A model generated the notes under the pieces. That model was given only the letters and a program-made list of their open reading frames with translations. It was not told the DNA's origin and ran no database searches. A program made the translations under genes and the position numbers. A stretch of 64,000 bases of DNA from Zeimonas sediminis (lineage in GTDB: Bacteria; Pseudomonadota; Gammaproteobacteria; Burkholderiales; Burkholderiaceae_E): the NCBI RefSeq assembly GCF_023721795.1, contig NZ_JAMQYE010000001.1, positions 496,001-560,000 on the forward strand, read 5' to 3'. How positions within the stretch are numbered: the first letter of the stretch is position 1; each line of letters opens with the position of its first letter. This document shows positions 1 to 11,041 of the stretch, one piece after another.

Positions 1-40
1 AAAGGCGAAGGGCCAGCCCCTTGCGGAAGCTGGCCCTTCG
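1..40 (-). terminator. Rho-independent terminator after tRNA-Pro
   Basis: A perfect 12-bp inverted repeat (6-17 with 29-40, arm CGAAGGGCCAGC) lies just downstream of tRNA-Pro on the minus strand and is followed by a short T run at the window edge. It probably ends the long thrS-to-tRNA-Pro transcription unit. The T tract is cut by the window boundary, so its full strength cannot be judged. Confidence 0.75.
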
Positions 41-43
41 ATT

Positions 44-122
<79 letters not shown>

Positions 123-135
123 GCTTCAAAGTATA

Positions 136-597
136 TCAGGTTCGCGGGGCCTCCCCGGCCTCGCCCGAGAGCAGCACGATCGCTCGTTCCAGATCGCCAC
201 GCAGCGCGGCCAGGTCGAGCTCGAGCGGGGCGGGAACGTCGCCGATCGGCAGCTCGGCTTGCGCTGCGTCGCTCGCCTCGACTCCCTCCGCTGCGTTGAC
301 CCCATTGCCCGCGCGCGCCCGCGCCTGCATCTCGCCCAGCCGGTTGCGCGCGCCGCTGATCGTGAAGCCCTGCTCGTAGAGCAGCTCGCGGATGCGGCGC
401 ACCAGCAGCACCTCGTGATGCTGGTAGTAGCGGCGGTTGCCGCGGCGCTTCATCGGCTTGAGCTGGGTGAACTCCTGCTCCCAGTAGCGCAGCACGTGCG
501 GCTTGACACCGCAGAGCTCGCTGACCTCGCCGATCGTGAAGTAGCGCTTGGCGGGAATCGGCGGCAGCACCGCCTTCGTATCGGGCCGGGTGCTCAA
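136..597 (-). CDS. MerR-family transcriptional regulator
   Basis: A DNA-binding regulator with an N-terminal MerR winged helix. The segment [20 protein letters not shown] followed by a KRRGNRRYY motif is the typical recognition region and occupies roughly residues 15-80. The C-terminal half is short and shows no cysteine pair or drug pocket that would name an effector. The start TTG overlaps the ihfA stop codon (TTGA), implying translational coupling; an in-frame GTG at 570 (giving [11 protein letters not shown]) is an alternative. A MerR gene directly after ihfA is a recurring arrangement in betaproteobacteria. Its target genes are not known from this sequence. Confidence 0.85.
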   Translation of the reverse strand: MSTRPDTKAVLPPIPAKRYFTIGEVSELCGVKPHVLRYWEQEFTQLKPMKRRGNRRYYQHHEVLLVRRIRELLYEQGFTISGARNRLGEMQARARAGNGVNAAEGVEASDAAQAELPIGDVPAPLELDLAALRGDLERAIVLLSGEAGEAPRT

Positions 598-1064
598 TCC
601 TCGACGCCCTCGATCTGCGCCTTCAGCTTCTGGCTCGCGTGAAAGGTGACCACGCGCCGCGCGGAGATCGGGATCTCCTCGCCGGTCTTGGGATTCCGGC
701 CCGGGCGCTGCGGCTTGTCCCGCAGCTGGAAGTTGCCGAAGCCCGAGAGCTTCACGCATTCGCCGCGCTCGAGCGCGCCGCGGATCTCGTCGAAGAAGGT
801 CTCGACCATGTCCTTGGCTTCGCGCTTGTTCAGGCCGACCCGCTCGAACAGCATCTCGGCAAGCTCCGCCTTGGTCAGCGTGAACTGCTCGGCGGACGGG
901 CCGCCGGCGTCGGCGATCGCTGCAACGCCGGCTTCGGCGGCGGTGCCCGCCACGGCGCCGCTGCTCGCGGGCTCCAGCCTTTGCCCCTCGAGGGGCTGGC
1001 CAATCGGGATCATCGGGTTCGCCAATTCTTCGTTCGACACGGGATCTCTGGGTCCTGCCTGCAT
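594..1064 (-). CDS. ihfA: Integration host factor subunit alpha
   Basis: This is the alpha subunit of the DNA-bending heterodimer IHF. The C-terminal ~95 residues are a complete HU/IHF fold: [20 protein letters not shown] at the start, then [20 protein letters not shown] and the beta arm with [17 protein letters not shown]. As read from the first ATG the protein has 156 residues, about 55 more than the usual ~100, because of an Ala/Gly-rich N-terminal extension. Internal starts (GTG giving VSNEELANP, or the ATG giving MIPIGQ) would shorten the extension without removing it. The gene begins 28 bases after pheT, the usual pheST-ihfA order. Confidence 0.93.
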   Translation of the reverse strand: MQAGPRDPVSNEELANPMIPIGQPLEGQRLEPASSGAVAGTAAEAGVAAIADAGGPSAEQFTLTKAELAEMLFERVGLNKREAKDMVETFFDEIRGALERGECVKLSGFGNFQLRDKPQRPGRNPKTGEEIPISARRVVTFHASQKLKAQIEGVED

Positions 1065-1092
1065 CGGCCTGTCGGGTCGGTCCGCGACGGCG

Positions 1093-3501
1093 TCAGCCGC
1101 GCAGTCGCGCCCCGATCCTGTCGGCCAGCCAGCCGACGATTCCCTGCACCGCCTCGGTCGCGTCGGCGTCGCTCAGCGTCCGGGCAGTATCTTGCATCCA
1201 CAACCTGAAGGCAAGACTTTTTTCCTTATTTTCCAATCCCTTACCGCGATATTCGTCGAAAATCCTGACGTTTTTCACGACCGCGGCGGCAGGCACCGAG
1301 GCGATCGCCGCGCCGATCTCGTCGAGCACCCGGGCAGCCGGAAGATCGGTCGAGACCACCACCGCCAGGTCGCGGATCACCGGCGGAAACTTCGAAACTT
1401 CGCGGTAGCTCGGCACCTTCGCGGCGAGCAGCGGATCCAGTTCGACCTCGGCGAGGACCGGCGGCTGCGGCAACTCCAGCGCCTGCTGCAGGGCCGGGTG
1501 CATCTCGCCGATCCAGCCGATAGGCTCGCCGTCGAGCAGCACGCGGGCGCTGCGGCCCGGATGCAGCGCCGGGTGCGCGGCGGCCTGCACGGTGAGCGCG
1601 GCGCCGGCCAGCGCTTCGAGGTCGCCCTTGACGTCGAAGAAGTCGATCGCGCGCGGCGAGGCCGACCAGTGCTCGTCGATCGCGGGCCCCCACGCGAGCA
1701 GGCCCAGCCGCCGGGGCTGCGCGATGCCGTGCACCTGGGCGGGCCCGGCAGCGACACGCGGATCGGCGAAGAACACGCGGCCCACCTCGAACAGCCGCAC
1801 CCGGCTCGCCTTGCGGTTCAGGTTCGCGCGCAGCGTCTCGACCAGGCCGCCCCACAACGTGGTGCGCATCCGGTCCATCTGCGCGGCGATCGGATTCAGG
1901 AGCTTGATGGCCGACAGGCCCTCGGCCGCCAGGCCGAGCTTGTGGTCGAGCTGGCTGTCCACGAAGCTGTAGTTGATGACTTCCTGGTAGTCGCGCGCGG
2001 CCACCGCGCGCTTCAGGCGCGACACGGTGCGCCGTGCCTCCGGCCAGGCCATCAGCGCGGCCGGCGCGCGCGGCGGGCGCTGGGGCAGCCGGTCGTAGCC
2101 CCAGACGCGGGCGACTTCCTCGATCAGGTCTTCCTCGATCTGCAGGTCGAAGCGCCAGGACGGCGGCGTGACCACGATCCGGTCGCCCTGCAGCTTCGCG
2201 TGCAGGCCCAGGCGCTCGAAGGCGTCGGTCAGCGTGGAGTCGGCCAGGTCGACGCCGATGATCTTGCGGGCCCGCGCGGTGCGCATCGACACCGGCTCGC
2301 GCGCCGGCAGCCCGGTGACCTGGTCGTCGACCGGGCCGGCCTCGCCGCCGCAGATCTCGACGATCAGCCGGGTCAGGTACTCGATGTGTTCGACGGTGGT
2401 GGCAGGGTCGACGCCGCGCTCGAAGCGCGCGCCGGCGTCGGTCGCGAAGTTGTAGCGGCGCGAGCGGCCGGCCACCGCGGCCGGCCACCAGAACGCCGCC
2501 TCGACGTAGATGTTGCGGGTGTCGTCGGACACCGCGGTGGCGTCGCCGCCCATGATGCCGGCCAGGCTCTCGACTTCCTTCGCGTCGGCGATCACGCCGA
2601 CGTCCTCGTCGAGCTCGACGGTCTGGCCGTTCAGCAGCTTCAGCGTCTCGCCCTTGCGCGCCCAGCGCACGTCGAGCCCGCCGTGGATCCGGTCGAGGTC
2701 GAACACGTGCGAGGGCCGGCCGAGCTCGAGCATCACGTAGTTCGAGATGTCGACCAGCGCCGAGATGCTGCGCTGCCCTGCCCGCTCGAGCCGCAGCCGC
2801 ATCCAGTCTGGCGTGGGCGCCTTCGCGTTCACGCCGCGGATCACGCGGCCCGAGAAGCGGCCGCACAGGTCGGGCGCGGAGATCTTCACCGGCAGCTTGT
2901 CGGCGATCGCCGGCGCCACCGCGTCGTGCGCCGGCATCTTCAGCTCGGCGCCGGACAGCGCGGCGAGCTCGCGCGCCACCCCGAACACGCTCATGCAGTG
3001 CGCGAGGTTAGGCGTGAGCTTCAGCGTGAAGACCGTGTCGTCGAGCTTCAGGTAGTCGCGGATGCCGGCGCCGACCGGGGCGTCGGGCGCGAGCGCCAGC
3101 AGGCCGGAGTGGTCCTCGGACAGGCCCAGCTCGCGCGCCGAGCAGAGCATGCCCGCGCTCTCGACGCCGCGCATCTTCACCGGCTTGATCGCGAAGCCGC
3201 CGGGCAGCACCGCGCCGGGCACCGCACAGGGCACGCGCATGCCGGCGGCCACGTTCGGCGCGCCGCAGACGATCGTGCGCAGCGCGCCCTCGCCGGCGTC
3301 GACCTCGCAGACCGACAGCTTGTCGGCGTTCGGGTGGCGCTCGACCTTGCGGACTTCGGCGACCACCACGCCGCTGAACGGCGGCGCGGCGGGGGAGGCT
3401 TCCTCGACCTCGAGGCCGGCCATCGTGAGCCGGTCGGCGATCTGCTCGGAGGTCCAGTCGGGGGAAACGAAGCTGCGCAGCCAGCTCTCGGGAACTCGCA
3501 T
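1093..3501 (-). CDS. pheT: Phenylalanyl-tRNA synthetase beta subunit
   Basis: The beta chain of the (alpha-beta)2 PheRS that charges tRNA-Phe. At 802 residues it has the usual bacterial length. Visible in order are the N-terminal EMAP/tRNA-binding-like domain (about 40-150), the B3/B4 editing region, a B5 domain, the pseudo-catalytic core, and a C-terminal FDX-ACB anticodon-binding domain (last ~95 residues, beginning near [14 protein letters not shown]). It follows pheS by 12 bases and precedes ihfA, so the three are almost certainly co-transcribed. Confidence 0.97.
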   Translation of the reverse strand: MRVPESWLRSFVSPDWTSEQIADRLTMAGLEVEEASPAAPPFSGVVVAEVRKVERHPNADKLSVCEVDAGEGALRTIVCGAPNVAAGMRVPCAVPGAVLPGGFAIKPVKMRGVESAGMLCSARELGLSEDHSGLLALAPDAPVGAGIRDYLKLDDTVFTLKLTPNLAHCMSVFGVARELAALSGAELKMPAHDAVAPAIADKLPVKISAPDLCGRFSGRVIRGVNAKAPTPDWMRLRLERAGQRSISALVDISNYVMLELGRPSHVFDLDRIHGGLDVRWARKGETLKLLNGQTVELDEDVGVIADAKEVESLAGIMGGDATAVSDDTRNIYVEAAFWWPAAVAGRSRRYNFATDAGARFERGVDPATTVEHIEYLTRLIVEICGGEAGPVDDQVTGLPAREPVSMRTARARKIIGVDLADSTLTDAFERLGLHAKLQGDRIVVTPPSWRFDLQIEEDLIEEVARVWGYDRLPQRPPRAPAALMAWPEARRTVSRLKRAVAARDYQEVINYSFVDSQLDHKLGLAAEGLSAIKLLNPIAAQMDRMRTTLWGGLVETLRANLNRKASRVRLFEVGRVFFADPRVAAGPAQVHGIAQPRRLGLLAWGPAIDEHWSASPRAIDFFDVKGDLEALAGAALTVQAAAHPALHPGRSARVLLDGEPIGWIGEMHPALQQALELPQPPVLAEVELDPLLAAKVPSYREVSKFPPVIRDLAVVVSTDLPAARVLDEIGAAIASVPAAAVVKNVRIFDEYRGKGLENKEKSLAFRLWMQDTARTLSDADATEAVQGIVGWLADRIGARLRG

Positions 3502-3513
3502 CTGGGGACTCTC

Positions 3514-5053
<1,540 letters not shown>

Positions 5054-5063
5054 GGCGCTCTCC

Positions 5064-5261
5064 TTATGCGTACGGCAGCATGGCTTTCACGCTGACGACG
5101 TCGGAGGCGTGCACCTCGGTCATCCCGCGAAGCTGGCGCTTGTTCTTGGTGGTCCGCTTGGTGAGGATGTGGCGCTTGTACGCCTGTCCACGCTTCACCG
5201 AGCCGGAACCGCGGACGCGAAAGCGCTTGGCGGCGCTTTTCTTCGTCTTCATCTTCGGCAT
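5064..5261 (-). CDS. rpmI: 50S ribosomal protein L35
   Basis: The small basic L35 protein (65 residues) begins [20 protein letters not shown], the family signature, and has the usual length. It lies between infC and rplT in the canonical infC-rpmI-rplT order. The 127-base gap after infC contains a GC-rich tetraloop hairpin. Confidence 0.98.
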   Translation of the reverse strand: MPKMKTKKSAAKRFRVRGSGSVKRGQAYKRHILTKRTTKNKRQLRGMTEVHASDVVSVKAMLPYA

Positions 5262-5348
5262 GTTGGCCTCGACTTCTCTCTTCTAATGCCTTGTCGGGTG
5301 TCCGGCGCCCCTGCGCCAGAACTTTCGATCGACCCGCTCGGCTTTTTC

Positions 5349-5366
5349 GGCGCCCCGAAGGGCGCC
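5349..5366 (-). other. TTCG-tetraloop hairpin between infC and rpmI
   Basis: On the minus strand GGCGCCC-TTCG-GGGCGCC forms a perfect 7-bp stem with a stable UUCG-type loop. It is followed by GAAAAAGC rather than a T run, so it is not a standard terminator. It may be a processing or stability element, or part of a regulatory fold ahead of rpmI. Confidence 0.5.
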
Positions 5367-5388
5367 CTTCATGCCCCGCGCAAGGGGT

Positions 5389-5910
5389 TCACTTCTTCTT
5401 GCGCGGCGCGATGACCATGATCATCTGCCTGCCCTCGAGCTTGGGCATCTGCTCGACGGTGGCGATGTCTTCGACATCCTGACGGACCCGCTCAAGCAGG
5501 CGCACCCCGAATTCCTGGTGGGCCATTTCGCGACCCCGGAAACGCAGCGTGATCTTCGCCTTGTCGCCGTCTTCGAGAAAGCGCTTCAGGTTGCGCATCT
5601 TGACCTGGTAATCGCCTTCGTCGGTGCCGGGCCGGAACTTGACTTCCTTGACCTGGATGATCTTCTGCTTGGCCTTGGCCTCCGCCTGCCGCTTCTGCTC
5701 CTGGTACTTGAACTTTCCGTAGTCCATCAGGCGGCAGACCGGCGGGGCGGCCTGGGGGGCGATCTCGACCAGGTCGAGATCGGCCTCTTCGGCCATGCGC
5801 AGGGCTTCCCTCAGGTGGACGATCCCGATCGGTTCGTTGTCGGGGCCGACCAGACGGATCTCCTGCGCGAAGATTTCACCGTTGATGCGATGCGAGCGTT
5901 CCGTAGCGAT
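5389..5910 (-). CDS. infC: Translation initiation factor IF-3 (ATC start)
   Basis: IF-3 binds the 30S subunit and monitors start-codon choice. Reading from the ATC at 5910-5908 gives 173 residues beginning [20 protein letters not shown], the conserved IF-3 N terminus, followed by the linker and C-terminal domain ([12 protein letters not shown], then a Lys/Arg-rich tail). A strong Shine-Dalgarno AAGGAG sits 8 bases upstream. No ATG, GTG or TTG occurs in frame upstream of the ATG at 5796, and starting there would delete about 38 conserved residues. Non-canonical AUU/AUC/AUA starts are well known for infC and allow IF-3 to repress its own translation. Confidence 0.95.
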   Translation of the reverse strand: MATERSHRINGEIFAQEIRLVGPDNEPIGIVHLREALRMAEEADLDLVEIAPQAAPPVCRLMDYGKFKYQEQKRQAEAKAKQKIIQVKEVKFRPGTDEGDYQVKMRNLKRFLEDGDKAKITLRFRGREMAHQEFGVRLLERVRQDVEDIATVEQMPKLEGRQMIMVIAPRKKK

Positions 5911-5924
5911 GCTGCGTTCTCCTT
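5908..5924 (-). promoter_or_regulatory. infC ribosome binding site with ATC start codon
   Basis: AAGGAG (5924-5919) is followed by an 8-base spacer and ATC (5910-5908). A near-ideal Shine-Dalgarno paired with a discriminated start codon is the usual layout for IF-3 autoregulation. Confidence 0.85.
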
Positions 5925-5958
5925 GTTCGGTTCGTCGGAAAAGAAGGAGCCGTGCGAC

Positions 5959-7896
5959 TTACTGCGGATTCGATCGCTTGCTGGAGACGTCGTCGGACAG
6001 ACGCTCGATGAAGCTTTCGACGCCGATGGCGCCGAGATCGATTCCGCCGCGCGCGCGCACGGCCACCTTGCCAGCTTGCCGCTCCTTGTCGCCGACGACG
6101 AGCAGGTACGGCACCTTTTGAAGGCTGTTTTCGCGGATTTTATAGTTGATCTTCTCGTTCCGCAAATCGGTTTCTACTCTAAATCCTTGTTTTCTCAACG
6201 TTTCTGCAACAGATCGGGCGTAATCGGCCTGCGCGTCGGTGATGTTCATCACGACCGCCTGCACCGGCGCCAGCCACATCGGCATCGCGCCGGCGTGGTT
6301 CTCGATCAGGATGCCGATGAAACGCTCGAGCGAACCCACGATCGCCCGGTGCAGCATCACCGGGTGGCGGCGCGAGTTGTCCTCGGCCACGTACTCGGCG
6401 CCCAGCCGCTCGGCGGTGTTGAAGTCGACCTGCATCGTGCCGCACTGCCACTGCCGGCCCAGCGCGTCCTTCAGCGTGTACTCGATCTTCGGGCCGTAGA
6501 AGGCGCCGTCGCCCTCGGCGATCGTGAACTCGCAACCCGAGCGGCGCAGCGACTCCATGACCGCCGCCTCGGCCTTGTCCCAGAGTTCGTCGGAGCCGAC
6601 CCGCTTGTCGGGCCGCGTGGCGACCTTGTACAGGATGTCGGTGAAGCCGAAGTCGCGGTAGACCTCCTGCAGCTTCGCGGTGAACGCGACGCACTCGTCG
6701 AGGATCTGCTCCTCGGTGCAGAAGGCGTGGCCGTCGTCCTGCGTGAAGCCGCGCACCCGCAGGATGCCGTGCAGCGCGCCCGAGGGCTCGTTGCGGTGGC
6801 ACTGGCCGAACTCGCCGTAGCGCAGCGGCAGCTCGCGGTAGGAGCGCAGGTCCGACTTGAAGATCTGCACGTGGCCCGGGCAGTTCATCGGCTTGAGCGC
6901 GTAGTGCCTGTTCTCCGACTCGGTCGTGAACATGTTCTCGCGGTAGTTCTGCCAGTGCCCGGTGCGTTCCCACAGGCTGCGGTCGAGGATCTGCGGGCCC
7001 TTGACCTCCTGGTAGCCGCTGTCGCGGTACACCCGCCGCATGTACTGCTCGACCTGCTGCCAGAGCGCCCAGCCCTTCGGGTGCCAGAACACCAGGCCCG
7101 GCGCCTCGTCCTGCATGTGGAACAGGTCGAGTTCGCGGCCGAGCCTGCGGTGGTCGCGCTTCTCGGCCTCTTCCAGCATGTGCAGGTAGGCGTCCTGCTC
7201 GTCCTTTTTCGCCCAGGCCGTGCCGTAGATGCGCTGGAGCATCTCGTTCTTCGAGTCGCCGCGCCAGTAGGCGCCCGCGACCTTCATCAGCTTGAAGACC
7301 TTCAGGCGGCCGGTGGACGGCACGTGCGGCCCGCGGCACAGGTCGATGAAGTCGCCCTCGCGATACAGCGAGATCTTCTCGTTCGACGGGATCGACCCGA
7401 TGATCTCGGCCTTGTACTTCTCGCCGATCGACTCGAAGAATTTCACCGCCTCGTCGCGGTCCCATTCCTCGCGGACCACGGTCTCGTCCTGCTTCGCGAG
7501 CTCGGCCATCTTCGCCTCGATCGCGGCGAGGTCCTCGGGCGTGAACGGGCGCTTGTACGAGAAGTCGTAGTAGAAGCCGTTGTCGATCACCGGGCCGATC
7601 GTGACCTGGGCCTCCGGAAACAGCGACTTGACCGCGTAGGCGAGCAGGTGCGCGGTGGAGTGCCGGATGATCTCGAGGCCGTCGGGGTCGCGCTCGGTGA
7701 CGATGGCCAGCGAGGCGTCGCGGTCGATCGTGAAGGAGGTGTCGACGAGCTGGCCGTCGACCCGGCCGGCCAGCGCAGCCTTGGCCAGGCCGGCGCCGAT
7801 CGAGGCCGCGACCTGGGCGACCGTGACCGGGCCGTCGAAGCTGCGTTTCGAGCCGTCGGGCAGCGTAATCTGGATCATGGGCGTCGGGACCTGCAC
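5959..7896 (-). CDS. thrS: Threonyl-tRNA synthetase
   Basis: A class II synthetase of 645 residues, normal length. In order: N-terminal TGS domain (~1-65), the editing domain with HSTAHLL (HxxxH) near residue 77, the catalytic core with zinc-ligand region [11 protein letters not shown] and class II motifs, and the C-terminal anticodon-binding domain ([17 protein letters not shown] onward). It is the first gene of the minus-strand translation operon, 48 bases ahead of infC, a conserved order. It begins with ATG at 7896. Confidence 0.98.
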   Translation of the reverse strand: MQVPTPMIQITLPDGSKRSFDGPVTVAQVAASIGAGLAKAALAGRVDGQLVDTSFTIDRDASLAIVTERDPDGLEIIRHSTAHLLAYAVKSLFPEAQVTIGPVIDNGFYYDFSYKRPFTPEDLAAIEAKMAELAKQDETVVREEWDRDEAVKFFESIGEKYKAEIIGSIPSNEKISLYREGDFIDLCRGPHVPSTGRLKVFKLMKVAGAYWRGDSKNEMLQRIYGTAWAKKDEQDAYLHMLEEAEKRDHRRLGRELDLFHMQDEAPGLVFWHPKGWALWQQVEQYMRRVYRDSGYQEVKGPQILDRSLWERTGHWQNYRENMFTTESENRHYALKPMNCPGHVQIFKSDLRSYRELPLRYGEFGQCHRNEPSGALHGILRVRGFTQDDGHAFCTEEQILDECVAFTAKLQEVYRDFGFTDILYKVATRPDKRVGSDELWDKAEAAVMESLRRSGCEFTIAEGDGAFYGPKIEYTLKDALGRQWQCGTMQVDFNTAERLGAEYVAEDNSRRHPVMLHRAIVGSLERFIGILIENHAGAMPMWLAPVQAVVMNITDAQADYARSVAETLRKQGFRVETDLRNEKINYKIRENSLQKVPYLLVVGDKERQAGKVAVRARGGIDLGAIGVESFIERLSDDVSSKRSNPQ

Positions 7897-7940
7897 AGCG
7901 GAGCCTGTTCCACAGCGGGGCCAGCTCAGATCCGGGCGGC

Positions 7941-7970
7941 GAAAACAAAAAGGGGCGGTGTGACCGCCCC
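7941..7970 (-). terminator. Rho-independent terminator of tRNA-Val
   Basis: On the minus strand the perfect 8-bp stem GGGGCGGT/ACCGCCCC with a 3-base loop is followed at once by TTTTTGTTTTC. It lies between tRNA-Val and thrS and is one of the clearest terminators in the window. Confidence 0.9.
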
Positions 7971-7993
7971 CCTGCCACCAGCCCGGGGAAGGC

Positions 7994-8070
7994 TGGTAGG
8001 CGCGATTGGACTCGAACCAACGACCCCCACCATGTCAAGGTGGTGCTCTAACCAGCTGAGCTACGCGCCT
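7994..8070 (-). tRNA. tRNA-Val (anticodon GAC)
   Basis: A complete cloverleaf on the minus strand: acceptor AGGCGCG/CGCGCCT, D arm AGCTCAGCTGGTTAGAGC, anticodon stem CCACC/GGTGG enclosing TTGACAT (anticodon GAC), T arm GGTTCGAGTCC, and encoded CCA. A strong terminator follows. A TATACT hexamer at 8081-8086 (minus) upstream could be the -10 of its own promoter. Confidence 0.97.
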
Positions 8071-8080
8071 GAAAAACGAG

Positions 8081-8086
8081 AGTATA
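8081..8086 (-). promoter_or_regulatory. Possible -10 element for tRNA-Val
   Basis: TATACT on the minus strand lies 10 bases before the mature 5' end of tRNA-Val. No convincing -35 hexamer is seen at 17 bases. Just upstream (8099-8120) a short GGCCC/GGGCC hairpin may end the permease transcript. Confidence 0.35.
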
Positions 8087-8131
8087 CACAAATTTTCGGG
8101 GGCCCTTTCGGGGGCCGCCGACCGGCTCGGG

Positions 8132-9796
8132 TCAGTGTTTCGTTTCGCTCGACGCGACCCGCGACAGGAAGATGACCGGCGCCAGCCCGACCGCCACGAT
8201 CAGCAGCGACGGCAGCGCGGCCGCGGCCAGGCGCTCGTCCGAGGCGAACTGGTAGGCGACGACCGCCAGCGTGTCGAAGTCGAAGGGCCGGAGCACCAGC
8301 GTGGCCGGCAGCTCCTTCAGGCAGTCGATGAAGACCAGCAGCGCGGCCGAGGCCAGGCCGCGGCGCATCAGCGGCCAGTGCACCTCGCGCAGCACCTCGA
8401 CCGGCCGGCGGCCCAGGCTGCGGGCGCTCTGGTCCATCGACGGGCTGATCCGCTTGAGCGACGCGTCGATGCCCTGCCAGCCCACCGAGAAGAAGCGCAC
8501 CGAGTACGCGTAGACGACCGCGAGCACGCTGCCGCCGGCCAGCACGGCCGGCATGCCGAGGCCGGCCAGGATCCGGTCGACCTGGCCGGACAGGATCAGC
8601 AGGCCGACGCCCAGCACGACGCCCGGCACCGCGTAGCCGCTGTTGGCCAGCGTGATGCCGGCGTGCAGCGCGCGTCCGCCGCCCAGCCGCGCCGCGTAGG
8701 CGGCGAACAGCGCGAGCGGCAGCACGGTCGCCGCGCCGGCGGCGGCCAGCAAGGCGGTGTTCAGGATCCAGTCGCCGAGCCGCGGGTCGATGCCCGCGCC
8801 GTCGGCCAGCCAGCCCCGCAGCAGCAACAGCGCCGGGAGCAGGAAGCCGAGCAGCGGCGGCAAGGCGCACCATAGCGTGGCCCGCCAGGCGCGCCATCCC
8901 TGCAGGGGAACCCTCGGGGCAGGCCGCGCGGCTCGAGCGTGAAAACGCATCCGGCTGCGCGAGCGGCGCTCGATCCACATCAGCGCGCCGACGAAGGCGA
9001 GCAGCATCAGCGCCAGTCGCGCCGCGCCGACCCGGTCGCCCATGCCCTGCCAGGCGCGATAGATGCCGGCGGTGAAGCTGTCGACCGCGAAGTAGCTGAC
9101 CGTGCCGAAGTCGGCCAGCGTTTCCATCAGGGCGAGCGCGGTGCCGGCTGCCACCGCGGGCCGCGCCACCGGCCAGGTGACCCGCCACCAGACGGCGGTG
9201 CGGTTCATTCCCAGCGAACGGGCCGCCTCGGAGAGCGAGGGGCTGCGATCGGCGAAGGCGGCGCGCGCGAGCAGGTAGACGTACGGATAGAGCGCCAGGC
9301 CGAGGAACAGCCCTGCCCCGTTCGGCGAGTGGATCTCGGGAAACCAGTACTCGCCGACCTCGAGGCCGGTCAGCGCGCGTATCCAGGCCTGCAGCGGACC
9401 CCAGGTGGCCAGGAAGTCGGTGTAGGCGTAGGCCATCACGAAGGCCGGCGTGGACAGCGGCAGCACCAGCAGCCAGGCCAGAAGGCCGCGGCCGGGGAAC
9501 TCGTAGGCGGCGACCAGCCAGCCCGTAGACACCCCGAGCAGCAGGACGATCGCCACGACGACGATCGCCAGGTGCGCGGTCGCCACCGTGTAGCGAGGCA
9601 GGACAGTGCCGAGCAGATGCCCGAGAGCCCCGGCGTCGGCAGCGCCCGGCGCGAAGGCCAGCCAGGCCAGCGCCACGATCGGCGCGGCCACCGCCAGCGC
9701 GAGCAGCATCGCGCCCAGGCTCAGCGGATCGGCCTTGCGTTCGCGCAAGACCCTGGGGGCGACGGCGTCGGCGGAAATGGACACGGTTCGATACAA
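8132..9796 (-). CDS. Iron(III)-type ABC transporter permease (fused double domain)
   Basis: An inner-membrane permease of the FbpB/SfuB type: about 12 hydrophobic segments in two tandem binding-protein-dependent transport domains. Each half carries an EAA loop that contacts the ATPase (SEAARSLGMNRTAVWWRVTW and QSARSLGRRPVEVLREVHWP). The start could be TTG at 9796 or GTG at 9784 (MSISADAVAPRV); neither has a good Shine-Dalgarno, and a minus-strand TATAAT at 9816-9811 would make a very short leader. It is divergent from the ATPase gene, with a Fur-like site between them. No periplasmic binding protein is encoded nearby. Iron is the most likely substrate by family, but not proven. Confidence 0.88.
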   Translation of the reverse strand: MYRTVSISADAVAPRVLRERKADPLSLGAMLLALAVAAPIVALAWLAFAPGAADAGALGHLLGTVLPRYTVATAHLAIVVVAIVLLLGVSTGWLVAAYEFPGRGLLAWLLVLPLSTPAFVMAYAYTDFLATWGPLQAWIRALTGLEVGEYWFPEIHSPNGAGLFLGLALYPYVYLLARAAFADRSPSLSEAARSLGMNRTAVWWRVTWPVARPAVAAGTALALMETLADFGTVSYFAVDSFTAGIYRAWQGMGDRVGAARLALMLLAFVGALMWIERRSRSRMRFHARAARPAPRVPLQGWRAWRATLWCALPPLLGFLLPALLLLRGWLADGAGIDPRLGDWILNTALLAAAGAATVLPLALFAAYAARLGGGRALHAGITLANSGYAVPGVVLGVGLLILSGQVDRILAGLGMPAVLAGGSVLAVVYAYSVRFFSVGWQGIDASLKRISPSMDQSARSLGRRPVEVLREVHWPLMRRGLASAALLVFIDCLKELPATLVLRPFDFDTLAVVAYQFASDERLAAAALPSLLIVAVGLAPVIFLSRVASSETKH

Positions 9797-9806
9797 TGGC
9801 AGGAGT

Positions 9807-9825
9807 GAGAATTATAGTTATTTGC
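9807..9825. promoter_or_regulatory. Fur-box-like operator between permease and ATPase genes
   Basis: The 19-mer GAGAATTATAGTTATTTGC matches the classical Fur consensus GATAATGATAATCATTATC at 13 of 19 positions. It sits exactly between the two divergent genes and overlaps a perfect minus-strand TATAAT (9811-9816). It is strikingly AT-rich against its surroundings. The match was counted by eye. Confidence 0.55.
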
Positions 9826-9827
9826 AG

Positions 9828-10970
9828 GTGAATCCCGATACAGCCAGCGTCAAGGGTGCGTCCTTGCAGGTCGAGGGCCTGACCGTCTCCTTCGGCAGCG
9901 GCAGCCAGCGGGTCACCGCGCTCGACGGCCTGGGCTTCTCGCTGCAACCCGGCGAGATCGGCTCGCTGCTCGGCGCGTCGGGATGCGGCAAGACGACCGC
10001 CCTGCGAGCGATCGCCGGCTTCGTCCGCCCGGCGCGCGGACGCATCGCGATCGGCGGACGCGAGGTCGTCTCGGCCGAGGCCTGGGTGGCGCCCGAGAAG
10101 CGCGGCGTCGGCGTCGTCTTCCAGGACTACGCGCTGTTCCCGCACCTGGACGTCGCGGGCAACGTCGCCTTCGGGTTGCGCGAACTGCCGGGCGCCGAGC
10201 GCGCCGAGCGCGTCGCGCGGATGCTCGAGCTGGTCGGCCTGCCCTCGATCGGCAAGCGCTTTCCGCACGAGCTGTCCGGCGGCCAGCAGCAGCGCGTCGC
10301 GCTCGCCCGCGCGCTGGCGCCCTCGCCTTCGGTGCTGCTGCTCGACGAACCGTTCTCGAACCTCGACCCCGACCTGCGCGAGCGCCTGGCGCTCGACCTG
10401 CGGGCGATCCTGAAGCGGCACGGCACCACGGCGCTGCTGGTCACCCACGACCAGTACGAGGCATTCGCGCTGGCCGACAGCATCGGGGTCATGGATGCCG
10501 GCCGCATCGCCCAGTGGGACAGCCCCTACCGGCTGTACCACGAACCGGAGACCCGGCAGGTGGCCGATTTCGTCGGACTGGGCGCCTTCCTGCCCGGCCG
10601 TGTCGAGCACCGCGACGGCCGCTCCTTCGTGCAGATCGAGCTGGGCACGCTGCCGATCCAGACCCGGGCCGACCAGGCGATGGCGGGCGCCACCGCCAAC
10701 GCGCACGGCGAGGTGACCGTGCTGCTGCGCCCCGACGACGTGATCCACGACGACGCCAGCCCGCTGCAGGCCGAGGTCGTCAACAAGGCCTTCCGCGGCG
10801 CGGTGTTCCTGTACACGCTGCGGCTGCCGAGCGGCGCGACGCTGCTCGCGCTGGTGCCCAGCCACCACAATCACGCGATCGGCGAACGGATCGGGATCCG
10901 CTTCGGCGCCGATCACGTGGTGACCTTCCCTGCGTCCGAGGGCCCCGCGCCGGCGCTGGCCGGGCCCTGA
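9828..10970 (+). CDS. Iron(III)-type ABC transporter ATP-binding protein
   Basis: The cytoplasmic ATPase for the divergent permease, FbpC-like. It has Walker A (GASGCGKTTALRAIAG), signature motif (LSGGQQQRVALARALA), Walker B (VLLLDEPFSNLD) and the H-loop (LLVTHDQYEA). The C-terminal ~130 residues form a TOBE-type domain, as in iron/sulfate/polyamine importers. Start choice is open: GTG at 9828 gives 380 residues but almost touches the Fur-like site and lacks a ribosome binding site. TTG at 9864, after AAGGG, gives LQVEGLTVSFG, a typical ABC start, and fits a promoter at 9807-9825 better. Confidence 0.9.
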   Translation: MNPDTASVKGASLQVEGLTVSFGSGSQRVTALDGLGFSLQPGEIGSLLGASGCGKTTALRAIAGFVRPARGRIAIGGREVVSAEAWVAPEKRGVGVVFQDYALFPHLDVAGNVAFGLRELPGAERAERVARMLELVGLPSIGKRFPHELSGGQQQRVALARALAPSPSVLLLDEPFSNLDPDLRERLALDLRAILKRHGTTALLVTHDQYEAFALADSIGVMDAGRIAQWDSPYRLYHEPETRQVADFVGLGAFLPGRVEHRDGRSFVQIELGTLPIQTRADQAMAGATANAHGEVTVLLRPDDVIHDDASPLQAEVVNKAFRGAVFLYTLRLPSGATLLALVPSHHNHAIGERIGIRFGADHVVTFPASEGPAPALAGP

Positions 10971-10983
10971 GCGGATCCCGCGC

Positions 10984-11041
10984 GTAGCCCGATCCGACCC
11001 CGAGCGGAGCCTGATCGGATCCTCGAGCGTTCCGGGGCTAC
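10984..11041. other. Nested inverted repeats between convergent genes
   Basis: GTAGCCC (10984-10990) pairs with GGGCTAC (11035-11041), and inside it GATCCGA (10991-10997) pairs with TCGGATC (11015-11021). The structure lies between the ends of the convergent ATPase and DUF1631 genes. It has no T run, so bidirectional termination is only a possibility. Confidence 0.45.

Noticed and set aside
5371..8175. Long plus-strand open frame opposite infC and thrS
   Set aside because: No family features, and it runs through tRNA-Val. It is an antisense shadow.
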